From NCBI GenBank assembly GCA_000431015.1, contig HF986061.1:1-54628 (forward strand): a DNA stretch of 54,628 nucleotides, written 5' to 3'. Within the stretch, counting starts at the first letter, position 1. The number at the start of each line of letters is the position of its first letter. Below, piece after piece: positions 9,435 through 19,245 of this stretch. Below the pieces are notes generated by a model. It saw only the letters and a program-made list of their open reading frames with translations. It was not told the DNA's origin and ran no database searches. This stretch comes from Alistipes sp. CAG:514 (lineage in GTDB: Bacteria; Bacteroidota; Bacteroidia; Bacteroidales; UBA932). Position numbers and translations under genes: made by a program.

Positions 9435-9448
9435 TAATATTAACCGTT

Positions 9449-11386
9449 ATGGCATTTTTGAAGTTCAACAAGTCGGAGTTGGTCAACCTTTCATATTCAC
9501 TGAAAAGGGAGATCATCTGTGCCAACAAGACCGGAGCCTATTGCAACACTTCCATAGTGACTTGCAACACAAGGCGTTATCACGGTCTGCTTGCTGTGCC
9601 TGTGGATGCTTTCGGAGGCAAGAAGCACCTGCTCTTGTCCTCTTTGGACGAGAGCCTCATCCTGAACGGAAAGCAGTTCAATCTCGGCATCCATTGCTAT
9701 GGCAGCGTGTATGAGCCGCGCGGCCATAAGTACATCATTGATTTCGAGGCTGATCCGGTGCCTAAGATCACCTACAGGGTCGGCGAGATCACCTTCACGA
9801 AAAGCATCCTTCTCGTACCGGATTCGGATCAGGTGATGATCCGTTTCGAACTGGTGAAGGCGCCGGCCAAGGTCAGACTGCTCCTCACGCCGTTCCTTGC
9901 CTTCCGCGACATCCATGCCCTGACGGACGAGAACCCGAACGCGCGCACCGACGGCTGGGAGATTCCTAACGGAATGTCCTTCAACCTCTACGACGGATTC
10001 CCGGATCTGAATATGCAGTTCAACACAAAGGATGTGTCCTTCGTGACGACCCCGTGCTGGTACAAGGGCGTGACCTATTCCGACGAGTACCGCCGTGGGT
10101 TCGCGTGCAAGGAGGATCTCTATGTCCCGGGACATTTCGAGACAGAGATGAAGCCGGGCGACACGATAGTGTTCTCCGCGTCGGTCGGTCTGACGACCCC
10201 GTCCGGGCTTAAGAGAAAGTTCGACTCCTATGTGGCCAAGGCCGCAAGGATCACCACCTACCACGAGCAGCTCGTGCATTGCGCCGATCTGTTGAAGCAG
10301 GACCGCGGAGGCCACAAGATGATCACCGCAGGTTTCTCCTGGCTCTACACCGGTCTTCTGAGGGAGACCCTGGAGGCTCTGCCGGGCCTGACACTTTACG
10401 CCAATGGCGACAAGGCCGAGTTCGAGGAGATCCTCGACAATCTTATCGCCGACAATCAGGATCGCCTTTTCCATCGGACCACGCAGGTGGACTCGCCGCT
10501 GACCCTGGCCGACACCCTTTCGCGCTACATAGAGTTCGGCGCCGACCCGAAGGCGGTCTGGAAGAAGTACGGACAGACGGTCAAGGGCATTCTTGAAAGC
10601 TATCTGCCCGGACGTAGGGGCGAGGTCGCCATGCAGCCGAACGGCCTTCTCTGGGCGCAGCTTGACCATTGGGCTCTCTCGTGGATGAACGCCTACATTG
10701 ACGGCGAGCCGGTGACCGAAAGACCGGGCTATCAGGTGGAGACCAACGCGTTGTGGTTCCGTTCCATCCTGTTCGCCGTGACGATGGAAAGGAAATATTC
10801 AAAGAAAGACAGCGCATTCCTGAAGGAATGGTCGCACATACTGGATCTGGTCAGGGAGAACTACCAGAAGACCTTCTGGAACGCCCGCGCCGGCTATCTG
10901 GCTGACTATGTGGACAATGCCGGACAGCATCTGGAGGTTCGTCCGAACATGCTCTGCGCCCTCCTTGGAGACGAGATGCCTGTCGATGCCGAGGTTGCTC
11001 GTAAGGTTTTGCAAGTAATTGACAATGAGCTGGTGACGCGCAGGGGCATCCGCACGCTTTCCCCTCGCCACGCAGAGTACAAGGGTGTCTATGAGGGAAC
11101 CCAGACCGAGAGGGATCTCGCCTACCACAACGGAAGCACCCGCCCGGCTCTTGTGGGGCCGTACTGCGAGGTTTGCTTCAAGATGAGGGGACCGGCCTTC
11201 CTGAACAAGGCCCAGTGGCTGGTCAACGGCTTCTACGAGGATCTGAACAAGCACGGAGTGGGAGCCTTCTCTGAACTTTACGACGGCGACCCGCCTCACG
11301 AGCCTCACGGGGCGATCTCTTCGGCGCTGAGCACCGCCGCCCTGCTGGAAGTCGAGTATCTTAAGAACAAATACAGGGAGGAGTAG
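9449..11386 (+). CDS. Glycogen debranching enzyme (amylo-alpha-1,6-glucosidase, GH133-like)
   Basis: Hydrolyses alpha-1,6 branch points of glycogen. 645 residues from ATG 9449 (MAFLKFNKSELV). The N-terminal beta-sandwich-like domain (about 10-260) shows NTRRYHGLLAVP, a hallmark of archaeal/bacterial GDE_N domains. The C-terminal (alpha/alpha)6 domain (about 280-640) carries AGFSWLYTGLLRETLEALPG, RPNMLCALL and RGIRTLSPRH. The gene is followed after 4 nt by the GT4 gene. The open frame upstream of 9449 overlaps glgB and lacks family similarity, so the internal ATG was chosen. Confidence 0.92.
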   Translation: MAFLKFNKSELVNLSYSLKREIICANKTGAYCNTSIVTCNTRRYHGLLAVPVDAFGGKKHLLLSSLDESLILNGKQFNLGIHCYGSVYEPRGHKYIIDFEADPVPKITYRVGEITFTKSILLVPDSDQVMIRFELVKAPAKVRLLLTPFLAFRDIHALTDENPNARTDGWEIPNGMSFNLYDGFPDLNMQFNTKDVSFVTTPCWYKGVTYSDEYRRGFACKEDLYVPGHFETEMKPGDTIVFSASVGLTTPSGLKRKFDSYVAKAARITTYHEQLVHCADLLKQDRGGHKMITAGFSWLYTGLLRETLEALPGLTLYANGDKAEFEEILDNLIADNQDRLFHRTTQVDSPLTLADTLSRYIEFGADPKAVWKKYGQTVKGILESYLPGRRGEVAMQPNGLLWAQLDHWALSWMNAYIDGEPVTERPGYQVETNALWFRSILFAVTMERKYSKKDSAFLKEWSHILDLVRENYQKTFWNARAGYLADYVDNAGQHLEVRPNMLCALLGDEMPVDAEVARKVLQVIDNELVTRRGIRTLSPRHAEYKGVYEGTQTERDLAYHNGSTRPALVGPYCEVCFKMRGPAFLNKAQWLVNGFYEDLNKHGVGAFSELYDGDPPHEPHGAISSALSTAALLEVEYLKNKYREE

Positions 11387-11390
11387 GACT

Positions 11391-12686
11391 ATGAGAGTTT
11401 TGATGTTTGGATGGGAGTTTCCTCCTCACATCGCGGGAGGACTCGGTACGGCCTGCTACGGAATCGTCAAAGGCTTGGCCTACAATGGTGTGCAGACTTT
11501 GTTTGTGATGCCTTCCGCTTCCGGCGACGAGGATCAGAGCGCCGCCAGGATCATCAGCGCCAGTGATGTTCCGGTCGAGTCTGTGGGCTCGACGGTGGAT
11601 GAGTTTCTGGACAAGGTGAAGTTCGTGCGCATCGGCTCGAACATGATCCCTTACGTGGATCCGGAGGAGTTCCACGAGATGGTGGAGTCGGAGCGCAGGC
11701 TCCAGAGCGAGAATCTTGCCAAGTGCATCGGCACGAAGTTCCGTTTCTCCGGACGCTATGGCTCGAACCTTATGGAGGAGGTGGCCCACTATGCGATGGT
11801 CGGAGGCACGATAGCGATGGAGCACAAGGATGAGTTCGACATCATCCACGCCCACGACTGGCTGACCTATCTGGCCGGCATCGCGGCCAAGGAACTGACC
11901 GGCAAGCCGCTCGTTGTCCATGTCCACGCCACGTCGTTCGACCGGGGCACGGAGGATCAGATCGACAGCCGTGTCTACGACATCGAGAGGAGGGGGATGA
12001 TGGCCGCCGACAAGGTCGTGGCCGTCAGCGACCTCACCAGAAACATTGTCATCAACAAGTACGGAATCGATCCATCCAAGGTCGTGACGGTCCACAACGC
12101 GGTGGATTTCAGCGGTCGGGAGAATCTGAAAGTTGAAAGGGGTGTGCGCGACAAGGTGGTCACCTTCCTCGGCAGAATCACTTTCCAGAAGGGTCCTGAA
12201 TATTTCATCGAGGCTGCCGCCAAGGTCTTGAAGAGAACCGACGGCGTGCGCTTCGTGATGGCCGGAAGCGGGGACATGATGAACCGCTGCATCCGCTACG
12301 TCGCCAGGTTGGGAATATCCGACCGTTTCCATTTCACCGGATTCCTCAGGGGGGCGGAGGTGCAGAAGATGTTCGCCATGTCGGATGTCTACATAATGCC
12401 TTCTGTCTCGGAGCCTTTTGGAATATCCCCGCTGGAGGCCATGCGTTCCGGCGTGCCCGCGGTCATCTCCAACCAGTCCGGTGCCGCCGAGGTGCTTAAA
12501 TATGCCTTCAAGGTGGACTTCTGGGATGTGGATGCGATGGCCGATGACATCTACGCGCTTCTTAAGTACCCGGCTCTGGCCGATTTCGCCGCCAGAGAGG
12601 GCTATGATGAGGTCAACCGCCTGAAGTGGAACATCGCTACGGCGAAACTCAAGAACATTTATGAATCAGTGGTAAACAATCAATAG
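11391..12686 (+). CDS. Glycosyltransferase family 4 protein (glucan synthesis)
   Basis: GT-B fold retaining glycosyltransferase of 431 residues. The N-terminal Rossmann half begins MRVLMFGWEFPPHIAGGLG, with the glycine-rich acceptor/donor loop of glycogen-synthase-like GT4 enzymes. The C-terminal half holds TFLGRITFQKGPEYFIEAA and the E-x7-E motif in SEPFGISPLEAMRSG. Its position between debranching enzyme and GH57 enzyme suggests a role in alpha-glucan priming or elongation. The donor sugar cannot be read from sequence. Confidence 0.85.
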   Translation: MRVLMFGWEFPPHIAGGLGTACYGIVKGLAYNGVQTLFVMPSASGDEDQSAARIISASDVPVESVGSTVDEFLDKVKFVRIGSNMIPYVDPEEFHEMVESERRLQSENLAKCIGTKFRFSGRYGSNLMEEVAHYAMVGGTIAMEHKDEFDIIHAHDWLTYLAGIAAKELTGKPLVVHVHATSFDRGTEDQIDSRVYDIERRGMMAADKVVAVSDLTRNIVINKYGIDPSKVVTVHNAVDFSGRENLKVERGVRDKVVTFLGRITFQKGPEYFIEAAAKVLKRTDGVRFVMAGSGDMMNRCIRYVARLGISDRFHFTGFLRGAEVQKMFAMSDVYIMPSVSEPFGISPLEAMRSGVPAVISNQSGAAEVLKYAFKVDFWDVDAMADDIYALLKYPALADFAAREGYDEVNRLKWNIATAKLKNIYESVVNNQ

Positions 12687-12695
12687 GGAACGATT

Positions 12696-14054
12696 ATGAA
12701 AAAGAGCATTTGCCTGTATTTCCAAGTCCATCAGCCGACCAGACTGAGACAGTACCGATTCTTCGACATCGGCAAGGATTCCCACTACTATGATGATTTC
12801 GCCAACAGGACCATCCTTCGCAGGGTGGCCCAGCGGTGCTATATTCCTATGAACAATCTCCTGCTTGACCTGATCAGGGAACACAAGGGGGAGTTCAAGG
12901 TGGCGTTCTCGATCACCGGCTCCGCGCTGGAGCAGTTCGACAGGTACGCCCCTGAGGTGATCGAAAGTTTCCGCCAGCTGGCGCAGACCGGTTGCGTGGA
13001 GTTCCTCGGGGAGACCTATTACCACTCCCTTGCCTCGCTTGCCAATTTCGGTGAGTTCAGGCATCAGGTGGAGAAGCATTCCGCCGCGATCGAGAGGTAT
13101 TTCGGCGTGAAGCCGACGGCTTTCAGGAACACCGAGCTGATCTATTCAGACTCCATCGGTCGTGACGTGTATGATCTCGGCTTCAAGGTCATGCTGTCCG
13201 AGGGAGCGAAGCATGTTCTTGGATGGAAGAGTCCTGACTATGTCTACACCGACAGCCAGCAGAAGCATCTGAGGCTCCTGCTGCGCAACTATTCCCTGAG
13301 CGACGACATCGCTTTCCGCTTCTCCGACAGGGGATGGAAGGACTGGCCGCTTACGGGTGAGAAGTACCTGTCATGGCTCAAGGCCGCCGACGGGGAGATC
13401 ATCAACCTGTTCATGGACTACGAGACCTTCGGCGAGCACCAGAAGGAGGGGTCGGGGATATTCGATTTCATGAGGTTCCTTCCGGGAATCCTCCTTCGTG
13501 ACGGTTCCTTCGAGTTCACGACTCCGACCCAGGCTGCGAGGAGGCACAAGCCTATCGCCGAGATCGAGGTCCAGGATCCTATCTCCTGGGCTGACGAGGA
13601 GAGGGACGTTACGGCATGGCTCGGCAACGAGCTGCAGCAGGATGCCTACAACAAGCTGTACGGTCAGGCCGAGAAGCTGGCGCTGCTGAATGATCCTGTC
13701 CTCTGGGAGGATTACGGGCATCTTCAGGAGAGCGACCACTTCTACTACATGAGCACCAAGTTCTTCTCTGACGGGGAGGTTCACAGCTACTTCAATCCTT
13801 ACAACACTCCTTACGAGGCGTTCATCAACTACATGAACGTGCTGAGTGACTTCATCATCAGGATTGACGACGCGATGACCACTTCGGGGAAGAAGGTGAA
13901 ACCTGCCGCCGAGCCTGTCAAGGCACCGGCTAAGGGAAAGGCGGCGCGGAAGGTCGTGAAGGACGCTTCGGCAGGCTCGACGGTTGCCGATGCTCCCGTA
14001 CCGGCGAAGAGAGAGCCCGCGAGAAAGACAACCAAACAAGTAAAAAAGAAATAA
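12696..14054 (+). CDS. GH57 family glycoside hydrolase (alpha-amylase/glucanotransferase type)
   Basis: A 452-residue GH57 enzyme acting on alpha-glucans. The N-terminal IC.YFQVHQPTRL is the first conserved GH57 region. Candidate catalytic residues are Glu106 in FLGETYYH and Asp241 in FMDYETFGEHQ; the assignment follows motif position rather than experiment. The catalytic core ends near residue 395. The last ~55 residues are a low-complexity Ala/Pro/Lys-rich tail ending in a run of lysines, absent from most homologues. Cytoplasmic (no signal peptide). Spacing is 9 nt to the GT4 gene and 4 nt to the next gene, so co-transcribed. Confidence 0.88.
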   Translation: MKKSICLYFQVHQPTRLRQYRFFDIGKDSHYYDDFANRTILRRVAQRCYIPMNNLLLDLIREHKGEFKVAFSITGSALEQFDRYAPEVIESFRQLAQTGCVEFLGETYYHSLASLANFGEFRHQVEKHSAAIERYFGVKPTAFRNTELIYSDSIGRDVYDLGFKVMLSEGAKHVLGWKSPDYVYTDSQQKHLRLLLRNYSLSDDIAFRFSDRGWKDWPLTGEKYLSWLKAADGEIINLFMDYETFGEHQKEGSGIFDFMRFLPGILLRDGSFEFTTPTQAARRHKPIAEIEVQDPISWADEERDVTAWLGNELQQDAYNKLYGQAEKLALLNDPVLWEDYGHLQESDHFYYMSTKFFSDGEVHSYFNPYNTPYEAFINYMNVLSDFIIRIDDAMTTSGKKVKPAAEPVKAPAKGKAARKVVKDASAGSTVADAPVPAKREPARKTTKQVKKK

Positions 14055-14058
14055 GTAA

Positions 14059-17000
14059 ATGACAAACGAACTGACGAATCCAGACTATCTGTTTGAGGTC
14101 AGTTGGGAGGTGTGCAACAAGATCGGGGGGATCTACACGGTGATCGCCACCAAGTCCCTCTATCTGAAGCAGCAGCTTCACAAGCACCACATCCTGATCG
14201 GCCCTGATGTCTGGATGGACACTGAAAGCAATCCGGATTTCATAGAGGATCCGCATCTTTACAGTCTATGGAAAGCTCAGGCCGCCTCTGAGGGCATCAG
14301 AGTGCGGATCGGCAAATGGAACGTTCCGGGGAATCCTATCGCGATTCTGGTGGACTACAAGCAATTCCTGACAAGCCAGAACGACATCCTGTCCAAGTAC
14401 TGGGAACGTTTCCAGGTCGATTCCATCACCGGAAACTGGGACTACAAGGAGAACTTCCTGTTCGGTTACGCTGCCGGAAAGGTCATAGAGAGCTTCAGGA
14501 ACTTCAATCTGAGCGCCTCGGACAAGATCGTGGCGCAGTTCCACGAGTGGCAGACCGGAGCCGGACTCCTTTACCTTAAGTACAAGCAGTTGCCTGTGGC
14601 TACTGTGTTCACTACCCACGCGACCGTGGTGGGGCGCTGCATCGCCGGCAACAACCTGCCGCTGTACGATTCGATGAACCTTTACGACGGCGACCAGAAG
14701 GCCCGCCAGTTCAATGTGATGGCCCGCCACTCGCTGGAGAAGAAGTCGGCGCAGAACGCGGACATATTCACGACCGTCAGTGAGATCACGGCGAGGGAGT
14801 GCGAGCAGTTCCTTCAGCGCAAGGTGGATGTCGTGACACCGAACGGTTTCGAGAACAGCTTCACTCCGGCGACGGAGGAGGAATATGACGCAAAGCGCCG
14901 CGCCGCCCGCGCCAGACTGATCGAGGTGGCCACGGCGATGTCCGGGGAGGTGGTGTCCAAGGATGCCGTCCTTGTCGGCATAGGTGGCCGTTACGAGTAC
15001 CGCAACAAGGGGATCGACGTGTTCATCGACGCCCTTAAGAAGCTATCCGACACAGAACCGCAAGGCCGTGACATCCAGGCGTTCATCATGATCCCTTCCG
15101 GCCACAACGGAGCAGACAAGGATCTTGTTGCCAAACTCGCCGGCAGCGGTTCTCCGGACTACACGACACAGGTTTCCCACTATCTGATGGACAATGAATA
15201 TGATGTCGTCACCCGCCGCTTCAAGGAGTTGGGCTTCACCAACGCCAAGGGCAGCCGCGTGAAGGTCTATTTCATACCGTCCTACCTGAACGGCTCCGAC
15301 GGCGTGTTCGACATGAAGTACTACGACCTGCTTGTGGGACTTGACCTGACGCTGTTCCCGTCCTACTACGAGCCTTGGGGCTACACTCCTTTGGAAAGCC
15401 TTGCGTTCAGCATCCCGTCCTTGACGACCAGCCTGGCCGGATTCGGCCTCTGGGTGAGGTCGCACTACGGCAAGGAGCATCCGGGCATCACGGTTCTGGA
15501 CAGAAACGACTCGAACTATTTCGATGTCGTGGACGGAGTCGTGGCGAGGATCAAGGAGATCGCCGCCCTGGATGACGAAGGCCGCAAGGCCTACATGGCT
15601 TCGGCCAAGGATGTCTCCACGATAGCCCTGTGGGAAAACCAGATTCAGTATTACAAGGAAGCATATTCAAAGGCCATAGAGAAGGTAATTGAGGCCAGAG
15701 GCGCTTTCCCGGATGAACTTAATGAAGATAAATCAATGGCATACAAGAAGATAGCTATTAACAACCCGACTTGGAAGAGTGTGATGGTGACCCGCCACCT
15801 TCCTGCTGCCCTTTCCGGACTTGAGACACTTTCCAAGAACCTTTGGTGGTGCTGGAACGAGTCCGCGAAATCCCTGTTCAAGTCTATTGATCCGGTGATC
15901 TGGCACAACACCTGCCACAACCCGATGGCTCTGCTTGACGCTGTGAGCCTCAAGAGGTTCAAGGCTTTGGCGAAGGATGAGGCCTTCCTCGGCGAACTCA
16001 AGTCCGTGATGGACGAGTTCAACGCCTATATGGCACTCAAGGCCGAGCGCACCAACCCTTCGATCGCATATTTCTGTATGGAATACGGTCTGGACACCTC
16101 TTTGAAGATCTACTCCGGTGGTCTCGGACTTCTCGCCGGGGACTACCTCAAGGAGACCAGTGACATGAATGTCAATCTGGTGGCTGTCGGACTTCTGTAC
16201 CGTTACGGCTATTTCACCCAGATCATCACCGGACAAGGCGAGCAGGTGGCTCGTTACGACGCGCAGGATTTCACGAAGATCCCTGCGGAGCCGGTCATGG
16301 ATGCCGAGGGCAAATGGATGACCACGAGTGTCGCTTTCCCTGGCCGTACGATCACAGCGAGGATCTGGAAGGTGGCAGTAGGTCGTACCGACCTCTATCT
16401 GCTTGACACTGACTACGAGGCTAACTCTCAGGAGGATCGTCAGGTGACCTATCACCTCTATGGCGGCGACTGGGAGAACCGTCTGAAGCAGGAACTTCTG
16501 CTTGGAGTCGGCGGCATCAGGGCACTCAGAAACCTCGGAATCAATCCGAGGATCTACCATTGCAACGAGGGACACGCCGCGTTCACGGGACTTGAGAGGC
16601 TTCGTGAATATATTGAGGAAGACAATCTCGATTTCGGCGAGGCTCTTGAGGTAGTGAGGTCGTCATCGCTCTTCACCACCCACACTCCGGTTCCTGCCGG
16701 TCACGATGCTTTCGACGAGGGACTGCTCAGAAAGTACATCGGTCATTACCCTCAGCGTCTGAAGATTGACTGGGAGACGATGATGGGCCTCGGCAAGGTG
16801 AACGGCAACGATGTGAACGAGAAATTCTCGATGAGCTTCCTCGCCGCCAACCTCTCGCAGAACGTCAACGGTGTGTCGATGCTTCACGGTGATGTCAGCA
16901 AGGAGATTTTCAGCAGCATCTATCCGGGCTATCTGCCTGAGGAACTGTTCATCAGCTATGTTACCAACGGCGTGCATTACCCGACCTGGGCAGCCGCTGA

Positions 17001-18300
17001 GTGGAAGAAGATCCACGCCCGTGTGTTCGGTCCGGAGTTCGCGACCCATCACTACGACAAATCCTGCTTCGAGGGCATCTACAAGGTTGCCGACACGGAG
17101 ATCTGGGAGACCAGGAAGGCCTTGAAGAAGAGGCTGATAAACATTGTCAAGGAGCGGATCTCTGATCCTTCGCAGTGCAACCATTACTCTCCGAGCCAGA
17201 TTGTGGCGATCAAGGAGAACCTGCGTGACGATGTGCTGACCATCGGTTTCGCCCGTCGTTTCGCGACCTACAAGAGAGGAACCCTTCTGTTCTCTGATCT
17301 TGACAGGCTTGACGCCATCGTGAATGATCCCGTGCATCCGGTCCAGTTCCTTTTCGCCGGCAAGGCCCATCCGGCTGACAAGGCCGGACAGGATCTCATC
17401 AAGAGGATCATAGAGATCTCCAAGCAGGATCGCTTCATCGGAAAGATCGTGTTCATCCCGGGCTATGACATCTCCCTCGCCAAGAGGCTTGTTCAGGGTG
17501 TCGATGTGTGGATGAACAACCCTACAAGGCCTTTGGAGGCTTCCGGTACATCCGGCGAGAAGGCCTCGATGAACGGAGTGATGCACTTCTCCGTGCTTGA
17601 CGGCTGGTGGGTGGAGGGCTACAAGCCGGGAGCCGGCTGGGCTCTTCCTCTGGAGCGTACCTACGACGACCAGAACTACCAGAACGAGCTGGACGCCGCC
17701 ACGATCTACACGACGATCGAGAACGAGATCGCCCCGGCCTACTACGATGTGGACAAGTCTCTCGGACTGTCTCCTACCTGGGTGGGCTACATCAAGAACA
17801 CCATTGCCCAGGTGGCCAACAACTTTACCACCAACAGGATGCTGACCGACTACTGTGATCAGTACTACATACCTCAGTCGGAGCGTGCCGGTAATATGGT
17901 GGCTGATGACTACAAGATGGCCCGCGTGATCTCGGCATGGAAGAAGAAGGCGCGCCGCGAGTGGCAGAACGTGGAGGTCATCTCCCAGACGCAGCCTGAC
18001 CCGTCCTACAGCCTTACCGAGTCCAATGCCTTGACCTCTGAGGTTGTGCTGAATCTCGGCGATCTTTCTCCTCAGGACATCGGTGTGGAGATGCTGTTCG
18101 CCACGACTGACGTGAAGCATCAGCTGCATATTCAGGAAAAATGTGACTATGAGGTTGTCGAGTTCGACGACGGTGTCGCCAAGTACCGCGCGTCCATCCT
18201 TCCGGACAGGACGGGTATGTACCAGGTGGCGGTCCGGATGTTCGCCAAGAACCCGTTGTTGCCTCACAGACAGGATTTTGAGCTTGTGAAATGGTTATAG
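14059..18300 (+). CDS. Bifunctional GT3 glycogen synthase / GT35 alpha-glucan phosphorylase fusion
   Basis: A single 1413-residue chain joins two opposing glycogen enzymes. Residues 1 to about 550 are an eukaryote-type GT3 glycogen synthase. It shows FEVSWEVCNKIGGIYTVI near the start, FTTHATVVGRC, and PSYYEPWGYTPLESLAF near 434-450. From about 560 (Met560, MAYKKIAINNPTWK) a GT35 phosphorylase of the alpha-glucan family follows. It shows YFCMEYGLDTSLKIYSGGLG, HCNEGHAAF and the PLP-lysine segment EASGTSGEKASMNG, where Lys1168 aligns with the PLP-binding lysine. A short beta-rich domain ends the protein. The synthase would use UDP-glucose if it behaves like other GT3 members. The stop overlaps the ribF start by 10 nt. 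Confidence 0.92.
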   Translation: MTNELTNPDYLFEVSWEVCNKIGGIYTVIATKSLYLKQQLHKHHILIGPDVWMDTESNPDFIEDPHLYSLWKAQAASEGIRVRIGKWNVPGNPIAILVDYKQFLTSQNDILSKYWERFQVDSITGNWDYKENFLFGYAAGKVIESFRNFNLSASDKIVAQFHEWQTGAGLLYLKYKQLPVATVFTTHATVVGRCIAGNNLPLYDSMNLYDGDQKARQFNVMARHSLEKKSAQNADIFTTVSEITARECEQFLQRKVDVVTPNGFENSFTPATEEEYDAKRRAARARLIEVATAMSGEVVSKDAVLVGIGGRYEYRNKGIDVFIDALKKLSDTEPQGRDIQAFIMIPSGHNGADKDLVAKLAGSGSPDYTTQVSHYLMDNEYDVVTRRFKELGFTNAKGSRVKVYFIPSYLNGSDGVFDMKYYDLLVGLDLTLFPSYYEPWGYTPLESLAFSIPSLTTSLAGFGLWVRSHYGKEHPGITVLDRNDSNYFDVVDGVVARIKEIAALDDEGRKAYMASAKDVSTIALWENQIQYYKEAYSKAIEKVIEARGAFPDELNEDKSMAYKKIAINNPTWKSVMVTRHLPAALSGLETLSKNLWWCWNESAKSLFKSIDPVIWHNTCHNPMALLDAVSLKRFKALAKDEAFLGELKSVMDEFNAYMALKAERTNPSIAYFCMEYGLDTSLKIYSGGLGLLAGDYLKETSDMNVNLVAVGLLYRYGYFTQIITGQGEQVARYDAQDFTKIPAEPVMDAEGKWMTTSVAFPGRTITARIWKVAVGRTDLYLLDTDYEANSQEDRQVTYHLYGGDWENRLKQELLLGVGGIRALRNLGINPRIYHCNEGHAAFTGLERLREYIEEDNLDFGEALEVVRSSSLFTTHTPVPAGHDAFDEGLLRKYIGHYPQRLKIDWETMMGLGKVNGNDVNEKFSMSFLAANLSQNVNGVSMLHGDVSKEIFSSIYPGYLPEELFISYVTNGVHYPTWAAAEWKKIHARVFGPEFATHHYDKSCFEGIYKVADTEIWETRKALKKRLINIVKERISDPSQCNHYSPSQIVAIKENLRDDVLTIGFARRFATYKRGTLLFSDLDRLDAIVNDPVHPVQFLFAGKAHPADKAGQDLIKRIIEISKQDRFIGKIVFIPGYDISLAKRLVQGVDVWMNNPTRPLEASGTSGEKASMNGVMHFSVLDGWWVEGYKPGAGWALPLERTYDDQNYQNELDAATIYTTIENEIAPAYYDVDKSLGLSPTWVGYIKNTIAQVANNFTTNRMLTDYCDQYYIPQSERAGNMVADDYKMARVISAWKKKARREWQNVEVISQTQPDPSYSLTESNALTSEVVLNLGDLSPQDIGVEMLFATTDVKHQLHIQEKCDYEVVEFDDGVAKYRASILPDRTGMYQVAVRMFAKNPLLPHRQDFELVKWL

Positions 18301-19169
18301 CGACCGGATTCTTTGACGGTGTCCACATCGGGCACCGTTTTGTGATTGAGCGGCTTGTGAACGCGGCCAGGGAGAGGGGCGACCAGAGTATGGTCGTCAC
18401 TTTCTGGCCTCATCCACGCAACGTGCTGCAGGACGATGCCCGCAACCTTAGGCTTCTGACCTCTCTGGAGGAGAAGAAGGCGTTGCTCCGCGGTCTAGGC
18501 GTGGATCACGTTGAGGTGCTGCCTTTCACCAAGGAGTTCAGCAGACTGACCACCAGGGAATATTTCCGTGATGTCCTGATCACCCGTTTCGGTGCGAAGG
18601 CCATCCTGATCGGCTACGACAACCGTATGGGCTGCGACCCTCAGACTCCGGAATCAATCGAGAAAGTAGCTCAGGACGAAGGACTTGACGTGATCCGTTT
18701 AGGGAGCGTGGCCTCTCCTGCCGGTGTCACCGTCAGCTCCACGAAGATCCGTGACGCTGTGGCCGCCGGGCAGATGGAGGCCGCAGCCGCGATGCTTGGG
18801 TATGAATATTCATTGCTGGGCGTTGTGGTGGCGGGCAACCGCCTTGGCCGCACGATCGGCTTCCCGACGGCGAACATCCAGCTTTATGAGCCTCTGAAAC
18901 TCCTTCCCGGCAACGGCGTCTATTCGGTGGATGCCGAGACTCTTGGCCGTAAGTTCAAGGGAATGTGTAACATAGGTGTCCGCCCGACCGTCCGTGCCGG
19001 CGGCCAGCGCACCATCGAGACCAACATATTCGACTTCGACGAGGACATCTACGGTCTCGACCTCAAGGTAACCTTTCATCACAAGATCCGTGACGAGCGC
19101 CGCTTCGACTCCATAGACGCCCTTCAGGCTCAGCTCGCCGCCGACAAGGCTTGCATCCTCGCGAAATGA
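18291..19169 (+). CDS. ribF: Bifunctional riboflavin kinase / FAD synthetase
   Basis: Phosphorylates riboflavin to FMN and adenylylates FMN to FAD. The N-terminal nucleotidyltransferase domain (about 1-150) has TGFFDGVHIGH and the late motif VSSTKIRDAV. The C-terminal flavokinase domain (about 165-290) has GRTIGFPTANI and GMCNIGVRPTV. The 292-residue protein starts a few residues shorter than many homologues. The ATG at 18291 lies inside the last codons of the synthase-phosphorylase gene, so it is translationally coupled to the glycogen operon although it serves cofactor metabolism. Confidence 0.95.
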   Translation: MVIATGFFDGVHIGHRFVIERLVNAARERGDQSMVVTFWPHPRNVLQDDARNLRLLTSLEEKKALLRGLGVDHVEVLPFTKEFSRLTTREYFRDVLITRFGAKAILIGYDNRMGCDPQTPESIEKVAQDEGLDVIRLGSVASPAGVTVSSTKIRDAVAAGQMEAAAAMLGYEYSLLGVVVAGNRLGRTIGFPTANIQLYEPLKLLPGNGVYSVDAETLGRKFKGMCNIGVRPTVRAGGQRTIETNIFDFDEDIYGLDLKVTFHHKIRDERRFDSIDALQAQLAADKACILAK

Positions 19170-19197
19170 CAATGCGGCTGTCTTGGTGCACTCATTC

Positions 19198-19222
19198 GGT
19201 CGCTGAGCTTGTCGAAGTGACC
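19198..19222. repeat. Short palindromic intergenic repeat (GAGCTTGTCGAAG type)
   Basis: GGTCGCT (19198-19204) and AGTGACC (19216-19222) form an almost perfect stem around a GAGCTTGTCGA loop. The core resembles a short REP-like palindrome that I recall from intergenic regions of many unrelated bacteria. Only one copy is present in this window. Confidence 0.5.
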
Positions 19223-19245
19223 ATTGTAAAAGATTATGTCAAAGG

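Noticed and set aside
16663..18267. 534-codon open frame opposite the phosphorylase domain
   Set aside because: Antisense shadow of a strongly conserved GT35 domain with no family features of its own.
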